Positions 1 through 8,627 are shown, counted from the stretch's first letter. The stretch is DNA of 64,000 nt from Bacteroidota bacterium (GCA_009773455.1 WSXU01000008.1:62001-126000); one strand, 5' to 3'. Numbers and translations are program-made. The notes: generated by a model not told the origin, from the sequence alone.

Positions 1-553
1 TGAAATCATCAGGCAGATAGAAACGGCTGCCTCTGAAAACAGACTGGATCTGAGTGAAGTAGAAACCGGATTGGAATCCTATAAGAAAATACTTGACCGG
101 CATCACTTAAAAGACCGCCTTTTTCAATCTCCTCCGTCTTCAGCATGGTCGCTGGCAGTATCCGTGCTGATCTCAGTGTTGTTGCTCCCTGTTCATTTGT
201 ACGGCTTCATAACCAACTATCTGCCCTACAAAATCCCTGTCGTGATTTCGGCTAAAATGAAAGATTCCCAGTTTATCAGTTCGGTAAATTTCGGGTTAAG
301 TTTCTTCCTGTTCCCTGTCTGGTATTTTATCCTGTTGTTTTTTCTGCAGATTATCCCAATCCCGTATTACCTTGATCTGCTGATCCTGATTTCATGGCCG
401 GTTACCGGGCTGTTTACTTTCTACCACTACGTGTATTTCCGCAGGTTGACAGGCAGCATCAGGTTATGGTGGCTGAAGCTCCGGCATCCTGAACAATACA
501 ATAGCCTGGTTGAACTGAGGGAAAAAATTGCCGGAAAAATAAATCTGATATAA
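1..553 (+). CDS. C-terminal part of a membrane-associated acyltransferase-like protein (5' truncated)
   Basis: The reading frame is open from base 2 to the stop at 551-553, so the true start lies before the window. About 183 residues are visible. Two clusters of hydrophobic segments (about bases 140-230 and 285-440) are followed by a short basic tail containing the string LRHPEQYNSLVELREKI. A hydrophobic C-terminal module with this kind of tail is common after the PlsC acyltransferase domain of Bacteroidota glycerophospholipid acyltransferases. The catalytic HX4D motif would lie upstream and is not visible, so the assignment is an inference from the tail only. A TTG at 71 is internal and is not a credible start. 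The gene converges on the anti-sigma gene at 611. Confidence 0.5.
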   Translation, partial: EIIRQIETAASENRLDLSEVETGLESYKKILDRHHLKDRLFQSPPSSAWSLAVSVLISVLLLPVHLYGFITNYLPYKIPVVISAKMKDSQFISSVNFGLSFFLFPVWYFILLFFLQIIPIPYYLDLLILISWPVTGLFTFYHYVYFRRLTGSIRLWWLKLRHPEQYNSLVELREKIAGKINLI

Positions 554-610
554 AGTGATTTCACCTTCCGGGTAAGCACACGCTATAATTATCTCGTCAA
601 AAGGGTTTAA

Positions 611-1984
611 CTACCGGCCGAATTTGTACATAATACCGAACCCCAGACCATATTCAGGTCCCCCTGATTTGTAAAAGAGTTCTTTTACCCTGGGCCTGAT
701 GAATGGTTGTACCTGGAAGACCATTCCTTTCCATTGCTTTTCCAGCCCGATAGAGAAAACAAGGTTGTTGAACAGGACTGCATCGCCTTTGGCCCTGAAA
801 TCCTCGCGACGGGGAGGTCCCAGTGAATCTGGCCCGTGATCAAACCCCATGCGCTGGTTCAGCAGAAGGTCCAGATCTGTTCCCACAGATAAGCCGACTC
901 CGAAATTCCGTGGAAGCGGGAATGTATAACCCAACGCAACAGGCAGCTGAATAAGGTTGCTCTGAATATCAATGCCTGTCGCATGATCATGGCCGTTAAG
1001 ATGTTCTTCAATAGGATGATTTTTTCTGTGATGATCATGCCGGTCAAAATCATCCTTAGTATCGAAATGCTCTGTCTTCAGATCAGCATACTTCAGACCA
1101 ATGGTCAGGCCAAGCCTGTTTTCAAAACTTATATTGCCCTTTAACCCGGCACCATAGCTCTTCCCGGTATACTCAAATCCTGCCCCGGCACCCAAACCGG
1201 AAACGCTGAAAAATGAACCTTTTTCTGCTTTGGATTTCCCGATTTGTGCCTTTCCGTTTGGTTCCTGAACCACCGGATTGGCAGTTCCGTCCGGTTCGGC
1301 CGCTTCAGGAACTATAATGGCCGGTTCGGCCGGCAGCATCTTTTCGTCGGTTTTCTTCACGGATTCCTGTTCAATGCTGTCTTTTACAGTGAGCACCTTC
1401 AGATCTATCCACTGCCCGGGTAATTCTGACGGAGGGGTGACGCGAAAAGTATCGCTGACAACGCTCACAGTATCAGGAAATATAACAGGCTCTGCCGGTA
1501 CGACTGTCTTCATGTTTTTGTCGCTGATGTCGCTGACAGGCAAATTAACCGGAACGATTCCTGACGGGCTTACAAAGGAATCCTTTTCGCCGGGGGTATA
1601 ATCCTTTTGAATATTTGTAATGCCGTTTCCGGCAAGTAAAACGGGTTTTGATGATGAGCTTTCTTTTGCGATATCTCTCAGAGAGTCAGTTGTTGAAATG
1701 TCTTTCTGAATAACAGGAGTAACGGTTTGCATTTCAGGAACCGACATCTGCTTCTTTTCAACCAATGAATCGCCGTTGTTTCTGAATGCATACCAAAGAA
1801 GCATTCCCGCAGATGCTGCTGCAGCAAGGGTGAGGATCATGTACGGACCTCTGAATCCGTTACGCGGCCACAGATGGTTCCTCTTTACATGCTGAACCAC
1901 CTTGTCAATGTCTTGCTCTGTGTACTTTTGATCCAGTCCCTCCAGTTTTTTCCGGATGGCGTCATCAAAATCTTCAGTTTTCAT
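611..1984 (-). CDS. Putative dual-membrane anti-sigma factor with C-terminal outer-membrane beta-barrel
   Basis: 457 residues. Residues 1-46 are charged and cytoplasmic-like. Residues 47-66 form one strong transmembrane helix. Residues 70-255 are a Pro/Ser/Val-rich linker that could span the periplasm. Residues 257-457 have alternating Gly/aromatic strands typical of a small PorT-like outer-membrane barrel and end in YKFGR. A predicted loop at residues 306-334 holds eight histidines. The start codon overlaps the end of the upstream ECF sigma gene by 11 bp, so the two are probably translationally coupled, which supports an anti-sigma role for the N-terminus. Proteins with an inner-membrane helix and an outer-membrane barrel in one chain have been described in Bacteroides as dual membrane-spanning anti-sigma factors. 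Membership here is inferred from architecture and context. Confidence 0.7.
   Translation of the reverse strand: MKTEDFDDAIRKKLEGLDQKYTEQDIDKVVQHVKRNHLWPRNGFRGPYMILTLAAAASAGMLLWYAFRNNGDSLVEKKQMSVPEMQTVTPVIQKDISTTDSLRDIAKESSSSKPVLLAGNGITNIQKDYTPGEKDSFVSPSGIVPVNLPVSDISDKNMKTVVPAEPVIFPDTVSVVSDTFRVTPPSELPGQWIDLKVLTVKDSIEQESVKKTDEKMLPAEPAIIVPEAAEPDGTANPVVQEPNGKAQIGKSKAEKGSFFSVSGLGAGAGFEYTGKSYGAGLKGNISFENRLGLTIGLKYADLKTEHFDTKDDFDRHDHHRKNHPIEEHLNGHDHATGIDIQSNLIQLPVALGYTFPLPRNFGVGLSVGTDLDLLLNQRMGFDHGPDSLGPPRREDFRAKGDAVLFNNLVFSIGLEKQWKGMVFQVQPFIRPRVKELFYKSGGPEYGLGFGIMYKFGR
983..1069 (-). other. Histidine-rich predicted barrel loop in the anti-sigma protein
   Basis: Codons 306-334 of the barrel protein encode His at 306, 316, 318, 319, 323, 328, 332 and 334, mixed with Asp, Glu, Lys and Arg. 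The segment lies between two predicted beta-strands, so it is probably a surface or periplasmic loop. A metal-binding role is plausible but not shown. Confidence 0.6.
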
Positions 1985-2585
1985 CAGCGGGTAATGTTTT
2001 TAGTTCATAAGCAGTATTGTAATTAGTGTTGGCTTTTAAGATCATCGATTGCAAACGCTTCCGGGCATCCTGAAGGTTCGATTTTGATGTACCTTCAGTA
2101 ACACCCAGTTTTTCAGCTATTTCCCTGTGTGAATATCCATCGATTACGTAAAGAGTGAAAACTGTCCTGTATGCCGGTGACAAGCGCCGCACCATGGCAA
2201 GGATTTCATCGGCCGACATACTGCTGATGGCATCTTCGGAAACATCAACGGCCTGAACGTACTCTATATCCTGGTAATCAGGCTTTCTTGCATTTTTCCT
2301 GTATGCATCAATGGCAGTGTTTACCGCTATTGATCTTAACCACCCTTTAAAGGCCTGGTTTTCATCATATTTATCAAGGTTGCTGAAAACCTTCAGGAAA
2401 CTGTCATTCAGAATCTCTTCAGCATCCTGATCATTGCCCGAATAACGCAGTGAAATGCTTTTCACATAGCCATAAAAAAGCTTGATCAGGGCACGCTGCG
2501 CTTTAGGGTCATTGCGTTTACAGGCAGCAATCACACTATCGGGGTCATCGGGATTAAAATCGTCCTTCCTCCTTAAAAACTTCAT
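1974..2585 (-). CDS. ECF-family RNA polymerase sigma factor
   Basis: About 203 residues from the chosen Met. Region 2 is seen in the stretch containing DAEEILNDSFLKVF and FKGWLRSIAVNTAID, and region 4 in LSPAYRTVFTLYVIDGYSHREIAEKLGVTEGTS, shown here in part. It should direct RNA polymerase to a small envelope-stress regulon. An upstream in-frame ATG at 2609 would add eight residues. I prefer 2585 because a candidate -7 box on the same strand at 2627-2620 would leave almost no leader for the upstream start. The stop codon lies inside the start region of the downstream anti-sigma gene, the usual sigma/anti-sigma layout. The divergent lipoprotein gene at 2728 is a likely target. Confidence 0.9.
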   Translation of the reverse strand: MKFLRRKDDFNPDDPDSVIAACKRNDPKAQRALIKLFYGYVKSISLRYSGNDQDAEEILNDSFLKVFSNLDKYDENQAFKGWLRSIAVNTAIDAYRKNARKPDYQDIEYVQAVDVSEDAISSMSADEILAMVRRLSPAYRTVFTLYVIDGYSHREIAEKLGVTEGTSKSNLQDARKRLQSMILKANTNYNTAYELKTLPADEN

Positions 2586-2619
2586 TATGGCTTTAATTCC
2601 ATATATCATTACGAAAATA

Positions 2620-2627
2620 CAAAATTA
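2620..2627 (-). promoter_or_regulatory. Candidate -7 box upstream of the ECF sigma gene
   Basis: The minus strand reads TAATTTTG, matching the Bacteroidota -7 consensus TAnnTTTG, about 35 bases before the chosen start codon. No TTG sits at the usual 19-21 bp distance. The 140-bp gap to the divergent lipoprotein gene must hold both promoters. Confidence 0.35.
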
Positions 2628-2727
2628 ATGGTGGGGTGGCAGCCAATTTTTAATGGTTACCCCACCATCCCGATTGTGTTTTCGTATTGGCATTTGATTA
2701 TAAGTTAAACCAAAAAACTATACAAAG

Positions 2728-3531
2728 ATGAAGAAAGTGCTTTTTGCAATGATCATCGGAGCGTTTGCTCTTGTCTCGTGTTCAAAAGATGAAACATCCA
2801 CTGCCGTTACTTCACAGGAAGTAACAGTTTCATCAGTTCCTGCTGCCATCCCGACTTATGTTGCCGAAAACTACCCGGATGCTGACATCTCTGTTATTTA
2901 TAAACTATTGAACAGTGATACCACTTATGCTGTAACCCTTAACACTTCAGAACTTCTGGCCTTTGATGAAAAAGGTTCTCATCTCGGCCATGGCGAACCC
3001 GGACTGGATTGTGACTCGATCGGTGGCTTTCCCGGCGATTCTACCGGAGGACATCATGGTGGTGGGCATCATTGTGGAGGACACCACGGAGGTGGACATC
3101 ATGGCGGAGGACATCATGGTGGCGGTCATTTCGGTGGCCTTCCCCTGGATTCAATACCGGCATCAATTTCAGCCTATGTCACAGCCAATTATTCAGGTTA
3201 TGAAATCCACCACGCCTGGAGCGATACACTTTGCCAGTTTGGAAGTGTAATAGAGATCATGATCGATTCTACTCAAACTGTTCACCGGAAACTTGTTTTT
3301 GACCAGAACGGTGAATTTCTGGCCAGTGCTGAAAGGATGCTTTATAGTGAACTTCCTGAAACAGTTACTTCAACGATTTCATCAAACTATGCGGACTATA
3401 CTCCAAGGAATAAGGCCGAATCTTTCACACTTGCTGATAACTCAAAACAATTTAAGGTTTTTCTGTTCCTGGGCACTACCCGCTTAAGCATAGTCCTGAG
3501 CGAAGAAGGAACGGTTGTATGTGAACACTAA
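2728..3531 (+). CDS. Lipoprotein with three PepSY-like repeats and a His/Gly-rich insert
   Basis: 267 residues. A signal peptide ends in a lipobox (LVSC, then SKDE), so this is an envelope lipoprotein. Three degenerate repeats follow, each opening with a P-x-x-I/V...NY pattern: IPTYVAENYPDADI near residue 45, IPASISAYVTANYSGY near 143, and LPETVTSTISSNYADY near 210. This resembles the PepSY-like (beta-lactamase-inhibitor-like) fold found in Bacteroidota lipoproteins. Between repeats one and two, residues 107-137 form a run of GGHH and GGGHH units with one Cys, a likely metal-binding tract. It is transcribed away from the ECF sigma/anti-sigma pair, whose barrel also has a His cluster, so I infer a shared regulon. 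The function is unknown. Confidence 0.75.
   Translation: MKKVLFAMIIGAFALVSCSKDETSTAVTSQEVTVSSVPAAIPTYVAENYPDADISVIYKLLNSDTTYAVTLNTSELLAFDEKGSHLGHGEPGLDCDSIGGFPGDSTGGHHGGGHHCGGHHGGGHHGGGHHGGGHFGGLPLDSIPASISAYVTANYSGYEIHHAWSDTLCQFGSVIEIMIDSTQTVHRKLVFDQNGEFLASAERMLYSELPETVTSTISSNYADYTPRNKAESFTLADNSKQFKVFLFLGTTRLSIVLSEEGTVVCEH
3046..3138 (+). repeat. His/Gly codon repeat (GGHH-type units)
   Basis: Bases 3046-3138 encode residues 107-137 of the lipoprotein as short tandem GG(G)HH units, ending in GGGHFGG. Gly codons vary (GGA, GGT, GGC, GGG) and His codons alternate CAT/CAC, so the tract does not look like a fresh slippage product and may be kept for its protein sequence. Confidence 0.8.
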
Positions 3532-3589
3532 TCATGAATAACCTATTTGCATATTAAATGTGGGATTTATTCCGCAGGTTTAAAGTCAG

Positions 3590-3625
3590 AAAGAGGCCAT
3601 CATCAAAGATGGCCTCTTTCGTTTT
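3590..3625 (+). terminator. Rho-independent terminator of the PepSY lipoprotein gene
   Basis: A perfect 12-bp stem (3590-3601 with 3608-3619, AAAGAGGCCATC) and a six-base loop are followed by a T-containing tail (CGTTTTAT). It lies about 60 bp past the lipoprotein stop. Confidence 0.85.
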
Positions 3626-3725
3626 ATCCAATTGCTATTCTGATCTTTCAGGTGCAGAAAGATGAATTGGATTGGATTAAATATTAAATATTTTGAAAAA
3701 GTGTCGAAAATGTAAAATTTCTTAC

Positions 3726-3733
3726 TACTTTTG
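3726..3733 (+). promoter_or_regulatory. Candidate -7 box for the M14 carboxypeptidase gene
   Basis: TACTTTTG matches TAnnTTTG and lies about 180 bp before the start codon. No TTG is found at the expected upstream spacing, so support is partial. Confidence 0.35.
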
Positions 3734-3911
3734 ATAGGTGTAAGTCATTTACAATTATAACCAGATTAACAGAATTCAATCGGAGTATAAATATAGGGAG
3801 CCTTACACTTGAAAATATGTCATTCCGGGGAATCCCGGATGGAAAAATTCAAGCGCAATAGTTTCACTGTCTGCCGGGGGACGGTTTATTAATTATTCTA
3901 AATATTCTATT

Positions 3912-6900
3912 ATGAAAATCAGGACTACCTTGTTGCTGGTTGTATTCTCGTCATTATTCCAACTGGGATTCGGGCAAAAAAACAACGATCTGTTCACAAA
4001 AAGGAATGAAGTTTACTTTAACTTTCGGGTAACCTCCAAGGATGAGCTAAAAACCATCTCGAGGCAGATTTCAATCGATGACTTCAGAAATGATACTGTT
4101 TGGGCATATGCCAACAGCAAGCAGTTCCTTAAGTTCTCCGCTTCGGGGTATAAGATCAACCTACTGCCACATCCCGGCGATGGCCCAGGGATTATCATGC
4201 GTGATAAGATAAAAATGCTGAAAGGCACAAAAACAACGTGGAATTTCTACCCCACCTACGAGGCCTATGAAACCCTGATGTATAATTTCCAGACGATGTA
4301 TCCTTCACTCTGCCAGATAGAAACCATTACCACACTATCAAGCGGACGAAAGATACTGGCAGCTAAAATTTCGGATAATGTGGCAACGAATGAAGCAGAA
4401 CCGGAATTCCTCTATACATCATCCATGCATGGCGATGAGGCAACAGGTTATGTTCTTATGCTTCAGCTGATTGAATATCTCCTTCAAAACTATGGTACAA
4501 ATTCTGAAGCTACCGATCTGGTTAATAACATGGAGATTTATATTAATCCACTGGCAAATCCCGATGGAACATACTACGGGGGTAACAGTTCAGTGAGCGG
4601 AGCGATCAGGGGCAATGCAAACGGTGTGGACCTCAACAGGAATTACCCTGACCCCCAGGATGGTGATCACCCTGACGGAGAAGCATGGCAGCCTGAAACG
4701 ATAGCCTTTATGAATTTTGCTTCAGCCCATGACTTTGTTGCCTCAGCCAATTTCCACGGTGGGGTTGAAGTCGTGAATTATCCCTGGGACACCTGGATAA
4801 CCCGCTCTGCCGATGACAACTGGTGGCAGTATGTGAGCCGGGAATATGCCGATACTGTGCACCTCCATGCAGTATCAGGATATATGGATTATCTGAATAA
4901 TGGGATTACCAATGGATTCGACTGGTATGAAGTAGCCGGGGGCAGGCAGGATTACATGAATTATTTCCACCATTGCCGGGAGTTTACTGTTGAAATCTCT
5001 GATACCAAATTATTGCCTGCTGCACAGTTACCGGCTCACTGGAACTACAATCACCGTTCATTTATACTTTTTATGAAACAGGCGACCTATGGTTTCCGGG
5101 GACTGATAACCGATCAGGTCAGCGGAAGTCCGGTTGAAGCCAAAGTAACGCTGGTCGGACATGACGCCCTGAATACAGAAGTCTATTCAACCGCCCTGCA
5201 TGGTGACTACTACCGCCCTGTGAAAGCCGGAACCTATACCATTGAAATATCGGCACCCTGCTATGTTACTCAGACCCTCACCAACAGGACTATAACTGAT
5301 CGTGCTTCGGTAATTCAGAATATCCAGCTTGTTCCCACAGCAGGGGTCACGACAACGGCCATAACCTCGATTACAACAACCTCAGCGGTATCTGGTGGAA
5401 CTGTAATCTGCGAAGGATCTTTGCCGGTAACTGCTCGTGGTGTCTGCTGGAGTACAAGTGTAAATCCGACAATTGCCGATAGTCACACTACCGATGGTTC
5501 AGGCTCAGGGACATTTACCAGTAATCTTACCGGACTTCTTCCGAGTTATACCTACCATGTAAGGGCTTATGTTACAACAGCATCAGGTACTGCTTACGGA
5601 AATGACCTCTCTTTTTCAACCTCCTGTGGAGGAATAACTTCATATCCCTGGACAGAAGGTTTCGAGAACGGGGGCGTCATTCCCGGCTGCTGGACGCAGG
5701 AACGGGTTGCCAGTTCAGGAATTGACTGGACTTTTATTACAGGAAGCGGCAACAGTCATCCGGCTGCAGCCCATGGCGGGACTTATAATGCCTGTCTGAA
5801 AGATGCCAACGCAGCTGACAATAAAACAAGGCTGATCACACCCACTCTAAATCTGAGCGGATTAAGTAATCCCGTGCTCACATTCTGGCATACACAGGCG
5901 GTTTGGAGCGGTGATCAGGATCAATTGATCGTTTATTATAAGAATTCTGCCGGCGGAACCTGGACAGCAATAGGAACCTATACCGCAAGTATTACAGCCT
6001 GGACAATGGAAACGATAAACCTTCCGGGTGGTTCAGCCGACTATTACATTGCCTTTGAAGGGAATGCCAAATACGGTTATGGTGTATGTGTTGACGATGT
6101 AACTGTTAACGGATCATCCACACCCAGTTTAGCGGTTACACCTGCAAACCAGAATGTAACACCGCCAGCCGGTTCAACAGCTTTCACGGTTACTTCAAAC
6201 TCAACCTGGACGGCAACAAGCAATCAGACCTGGTGTACAGTAACCCCTTCAGGAACCGGAAATGGAACCATCACGGCAACATACACACAGAACAATACTA
6301 CCTCCCTGCGCTCAGCCAGCATTACCGTCACCGTAACCGGCCTCAGCCCCGTTGTAGTAACAGTAACACAGTCTGCTCCAACCCTTGCCGTCACCCCTTC
6401 AAATCAGAGCGTTAGTCCACCGGCCGGTTCAACAGTTTTTACCGTAACATCAAATGCAAACTGGACTGCTGCCAGCAACCAGGGCTGGTGTACGGTTACC
6501 CCTTCCGGAACCGGAAATGGAACCATTACAGCCACTTTTACCGAAAACAATACAGCCGCACAGCGGTCAGCCAATGTTACGGTAACAACTCCGGGATTAA
6601 CTTCTATTGTTGTTACTGTTACCCAGGCGGCTCCAACACTTGCCGTGACCCCATCAAACCAGAATGTCGCTGCACCTGCAGGGACTACTTCATTCACAGT
6701 TAGCTCCAATGCCGGCTGGGCTGTATTAAGCGATCAGACGTGGTGTGTTGTAACTTCATCAGGAACAGGCAATGGTACCATCGGCGCTGTTTTTTCTGAA
6801 AACACTTCTTTAACTGCACGGACAGCCAATATTACAATAACCGTAAACGGACTGACACCCCAGGTGGTTACCGTTACTCAGGCAGGTACGACACCATCAC

Positions 6901-8516
6901 TGAGTGTGACTCCGGCAAGTCAGAGTGTTGCTGCAGCCGCTGGTAGTACAGCCTTTACGGTAACTTCCAATACTTCCTGGAGTACGTTGAGCGATCAGAC
7001 ATGGTGTACTGTTACGCCTTCGGGCTCCGGCAACGGATCGATCACGGCAACCTATGCTCAAAATACAACAACTTCTTCAAGAACAGCAACCATTACTGTT
7101 TCTGCTTCAGGCGTTTCACCGGTAACTGTTACCGTTGTGCAGGCCGGCGCTGTTTTATCTGAATTTTTGCTTTCCATAAAGAATGTACAGCAAACTGCAC
7201 CCAATGTTTTTGAATTCGATGTTTTTCTGCTTGACAATGATGCATCTTCTTCTTTCGAACTGGCATCCATTCAGGAAGGCATTAATTTTAATCCCGGAAT
7301 GCTCAATGGTGGCAGTATAACTGCAGGAATGACTACCATCGTTGCCGGCTCATCACAATTGCCGTCAAACATGGCTCCGATTAGTGTCAGTACAACCTCA
7401 GCCGGACTTATCAGGGTGGCTGGTCGGGCTGCACCGGGAGCCGGAAATGGTTATATTATATCAACTGTAGCACCCGGCACCCGCATTGTCAGGCTCAGGA
7501 TGACCAATGCAGTTGCTTTTACTTCAAGTTCAACACCGAATTTAGTATTTACCCCGAGTACTGCTGTTACACCATCTTATGCTACCCGGGTTGCCAGATA
7601 TGAAGGGACAATAAACACACAACTACCTGTTATACCTGGTGATAACGCCATCGTGACAGAAAATCCGGTGCTTAACGGACCTCCTTCCCTGAGTGTATCT
7701 CCCTACAACCAGACCGTAAGTGCTGCTTCCGGTTCATTTTCCTATAATGTGACCTCAAATGCAGCCTGGACTGCGGTCAGTGATCAACCGTGGTGTATCG
7801 TAACTGCTTCCGGATTCGGAAACGGAACAATCCCGGCCAACTATAATGAGAATTCTTCTGGTGAAAGAACGGCAAATATAACCGTGACAGTCCCCGGGTT
7901 ACCTGATGTCATCGTATCACTTACACAGGAAGGTGTTGCAACAAAAATCCTTAACGTTTCTGCCCTGCTTGAAGGGTTATACAACGGTAGTTCCGTCATG
8001 CGTCAGGCAAATGATGAAAACGGCGCTCATTTCGGACCAGGAATTGCAGATCTGATTTCCATCGAATTGCATAATGCCTCTTCTTACAGCATAGTGGAGC
8101 ATTCCGTTTCCGGAGTAGAATTGAGCACTTCAGGAACAGCACAGGTAAACATTCCTCCGGCTTTGTCAGGGAATTATTACATAACACTGAAAAACCGCAA
8201 CTCCATTGAAACGACCTCTGCTAATCCGGTTTCTTTCGCATCTCCTGTCGTTGACTATGCTTTTGACCTTCCATCGAAAGCTTTTGGCGGCAACCTGCTT
8301 CAGATGATTGATGGAGTTTATGTAATTTATTCAGGCGACGTTAATCAGGATGGTACGATTGATACCGGTGATACAACCCCTATCGATAACGATCAGTTCG
8401 GTTTTATTTCAGGCTATGTGGTTACCGACATCAACGGTGATGGTACAGTAGATACTGGCGATACGACCATTGTCGACAACAATCAGTTTTTCTTTGTTGG
8501 ATCGGTGTTACCGTAA
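3912..8516 (+). CDS. Secreted multidomain M14 zinc carboxypeptidase with BACON, cohesin-like and dockerin-like modules
   Basis: 1534 residues with a signal peptide ending near residue 21. The M14 peptidase domain (about 110-390) has zinc ligands H173 and E176 in MHGDE, H282 in FHGG, substrate-binding N242-R243, and the general base E361 in TVEIS. Then come a carboxypeptidase-regulatory-like domain (about 394-475), a fibronectin-like segment (478-570) and a choice-of-anchor/MAM-like segment opening with YPWTEGFENG. Four BACON domains follow (about 737-1078), then a cohesin-like segment (1080-1256), a fifth BACON domain, and two calcium-loop repeats (GDVNQDGTIDTGD and TDINGDGTVDTGD) at the C-terminus, as in dockerins. 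It probably trims peptides outside the cell. No T9SS sorting domain is visible at the C-terminus, so its route or anchoring is unclear. Confidence 0.9.
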   Translation: MKIRTTLLLVVFSSLFQLGFGQKNNDLFTKRNEVYFNFRVTSKDELKTISRQISIDDFRNDTVWAYANSKQFLKFSASGYKINLLPHPGDGPGIIMRDKIKMLKGTKTTWNFYPTYEAYETLMYNFQTMYPSLCQIETITTLSSGRKILAAKISDNVATNEAEPEFLYTSSMHGDEATGYVLMLQLIEYLLQNYGTNSEATDLVNNMEIYINPLANPDGTYYGGNSSVSGAIRGNANGVDLNRNYPDPQDGDHPDGEAWQPETIAFMNFASAHDFVASANFHGGVEVVNYPWDTWITRSADDNWWQYVSREYADTVHLHAVSGYMDYLNNGITNGFDWYEVAGGRQDYMNYFHHCREFTVEISDTKLLPAAQLPAHWNYNHRSFILFMKQATYGFRGLITDQVSGSPVEAKVTLVGHDALNTEVYSTALHGDYYRPVKAGTYTIEISAPCYVTQTLTNRTITDRASVIQNIQLVPTAGVTTTAITSITTTSAVSGGTVICEGSLPVTARGVCWSTSVNPTIADSHTTDGSGSGTFTSNLTGLLPSYTYHVRAYVTTASGTAYGNDLSFSTSCGGITSYPWTEGFENGGVIPGCWTQERVASSGIDWTFITGSGNSHPAAAHGGTYNACLKDANAADNKTRLITPTLNLSGLSNPVLTFWHTQAVWSGDQDQLIVYYKNSAGGTWTAIGTYTASITAWTMETINLPGGSADYYIAFEGNAKYGYGVCVDDVTVNGSSTPSLAVTPANQNVTPPAGSTAFTVTSNSTWTATSNQTWCTVTPSGTGNGTITATYTQNNTTSLRSASITVTVTGLSPVVVTVTQSAPTLAVTPSNQSVSPPAGSTVFTVTSNANWTAASNQGWCTVTPSGTGNGTITATFTENNTAAQRSANVTVTTPGLTSIVVTVTQAAPTLAVTPSNQNVAAPAGTTSFTVSSNAGWAVLSDQTWCVVTSSGTGNGTIGAVFSENTSLTARTANITITVNGLTPQVVTVTQAGTTPSLSVTPASQSVAAAAGSTAFTVTSNTSWSTLSDQTWCTVTPSGSGNGSITATYAQNTTTSSRTATITVSASGVSPVTVTVVQAGAVLSEFLLSIKNVQQTAPNVFEFDVFLLDNDASSSFELASIQEGINFNPGMLNGGSITAGMTTIVAGSSQLPSNMAPISVSTTSAGLIRVAGRAAPGAGNGYIISTVAPGTRIVRLRMTNAVAFTSSSTPNLVFTPSTAVTPSYATRVARYEGTINTQLPVIPGDNAIVTENPVLNGPPSLSVSPYNQTVSAASGSFSYNVTSNAAWTAVSDQPWCIVTASGFGNGTIPANYNENSSGERTANITVTVPGLPDVIVSLTQEGVATKILNVSALLEGLYNGSSVMRQANDENGAHFGPGIADLISIELHNASSYSIVEHSVSGVELSTSGTAQVNIPPALSGNYYITLKNRNSIETTSANPVSFASPVVDYAFDLPSKAFGGNLLQMIDGVYVIYSGDVNQDGTIDTGDTTPIDNDQFGFISGYVVTDINGDGTVDTGDTTIVDNNQFFFVGSVLP
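6122..7144 (+). repeat. Four tandem BACON-domain coding repeats
   Basis: Four units of about 255 bp encode BACON domains sharing the strings VTPxNQ, FTVTSN, TWCTVTPSGTGNGTI and a closing VVTVTQ. DNA identity between the first two is high over short blocks, suggesting duplication, but the units are not exact copies. A fifth, more diverged unit lies at about 7684-7935. Confidence 0.85.
8333..8513 (+). other. Dockerin-like calcium-loop pair at the C-terminus of the M14 protein
   Basis: Two EF-hand-like loops with the D-x-N-x-D-G-x-x-D pattern lie about 24 residues apart and end at the stop codon. In dockerins such loops bind calcium and mediate docking to cohesin domains. Confidence 0.65.
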
Positions 8517-8532
8517 CCAAATACTTTAGAAT

Positions 8533-8567
8533 AAAAAAAGGCCGGATTTATCAACCGGCCTTTTTTT
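8533..8567. terminator. Bidirectional terminator between the M14 gene and the redox operon
   Basis: An A-run, a GGCCGG/CCGGCC stem (8533-8545 with 8555-8567) and a T-run form a symmetrical hairpin. It can end the plus-strand M14 gene and, on the minus strand, the redox operon that ends at 8628. Confidence 0.85.
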
Positions 8568-8627
8568 CTGATTCGGATAAACAGTTATTGAACTGGTTTA
8601 CTTCCTGAATCAGGGTTATACTGATGG

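Larger units (their letters stand above)
3532..3911. other. Gene-free stretch with terminator and promoter for the M14 carboxypeptidase
   Basis: This 380-bp gap holds the terminator at 3590-3625, a candidate -7 box TACTTTTG at 3726-3733 and a leader of roughly 170 bases before the start at 3912. I see no small gene or structured RNA in the rest. Confidence 0.6.

Noticed and set aside
1278-1601. 107-residue open frame antisense to the anti-sigma gene
   Set aside because: It lies wholly inside the linker-coding part of the real gene and has a biased Ser/Thr/Gly composition that mirrors it. It has no start signal or family match.
6122-7144. Regular DNA repeats that might suggest a CRISPR or satellite array
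   Set aside because: The units are about 255 bp, in frame, and encode BACON domains; there are no short identical repeats with unique spacers.
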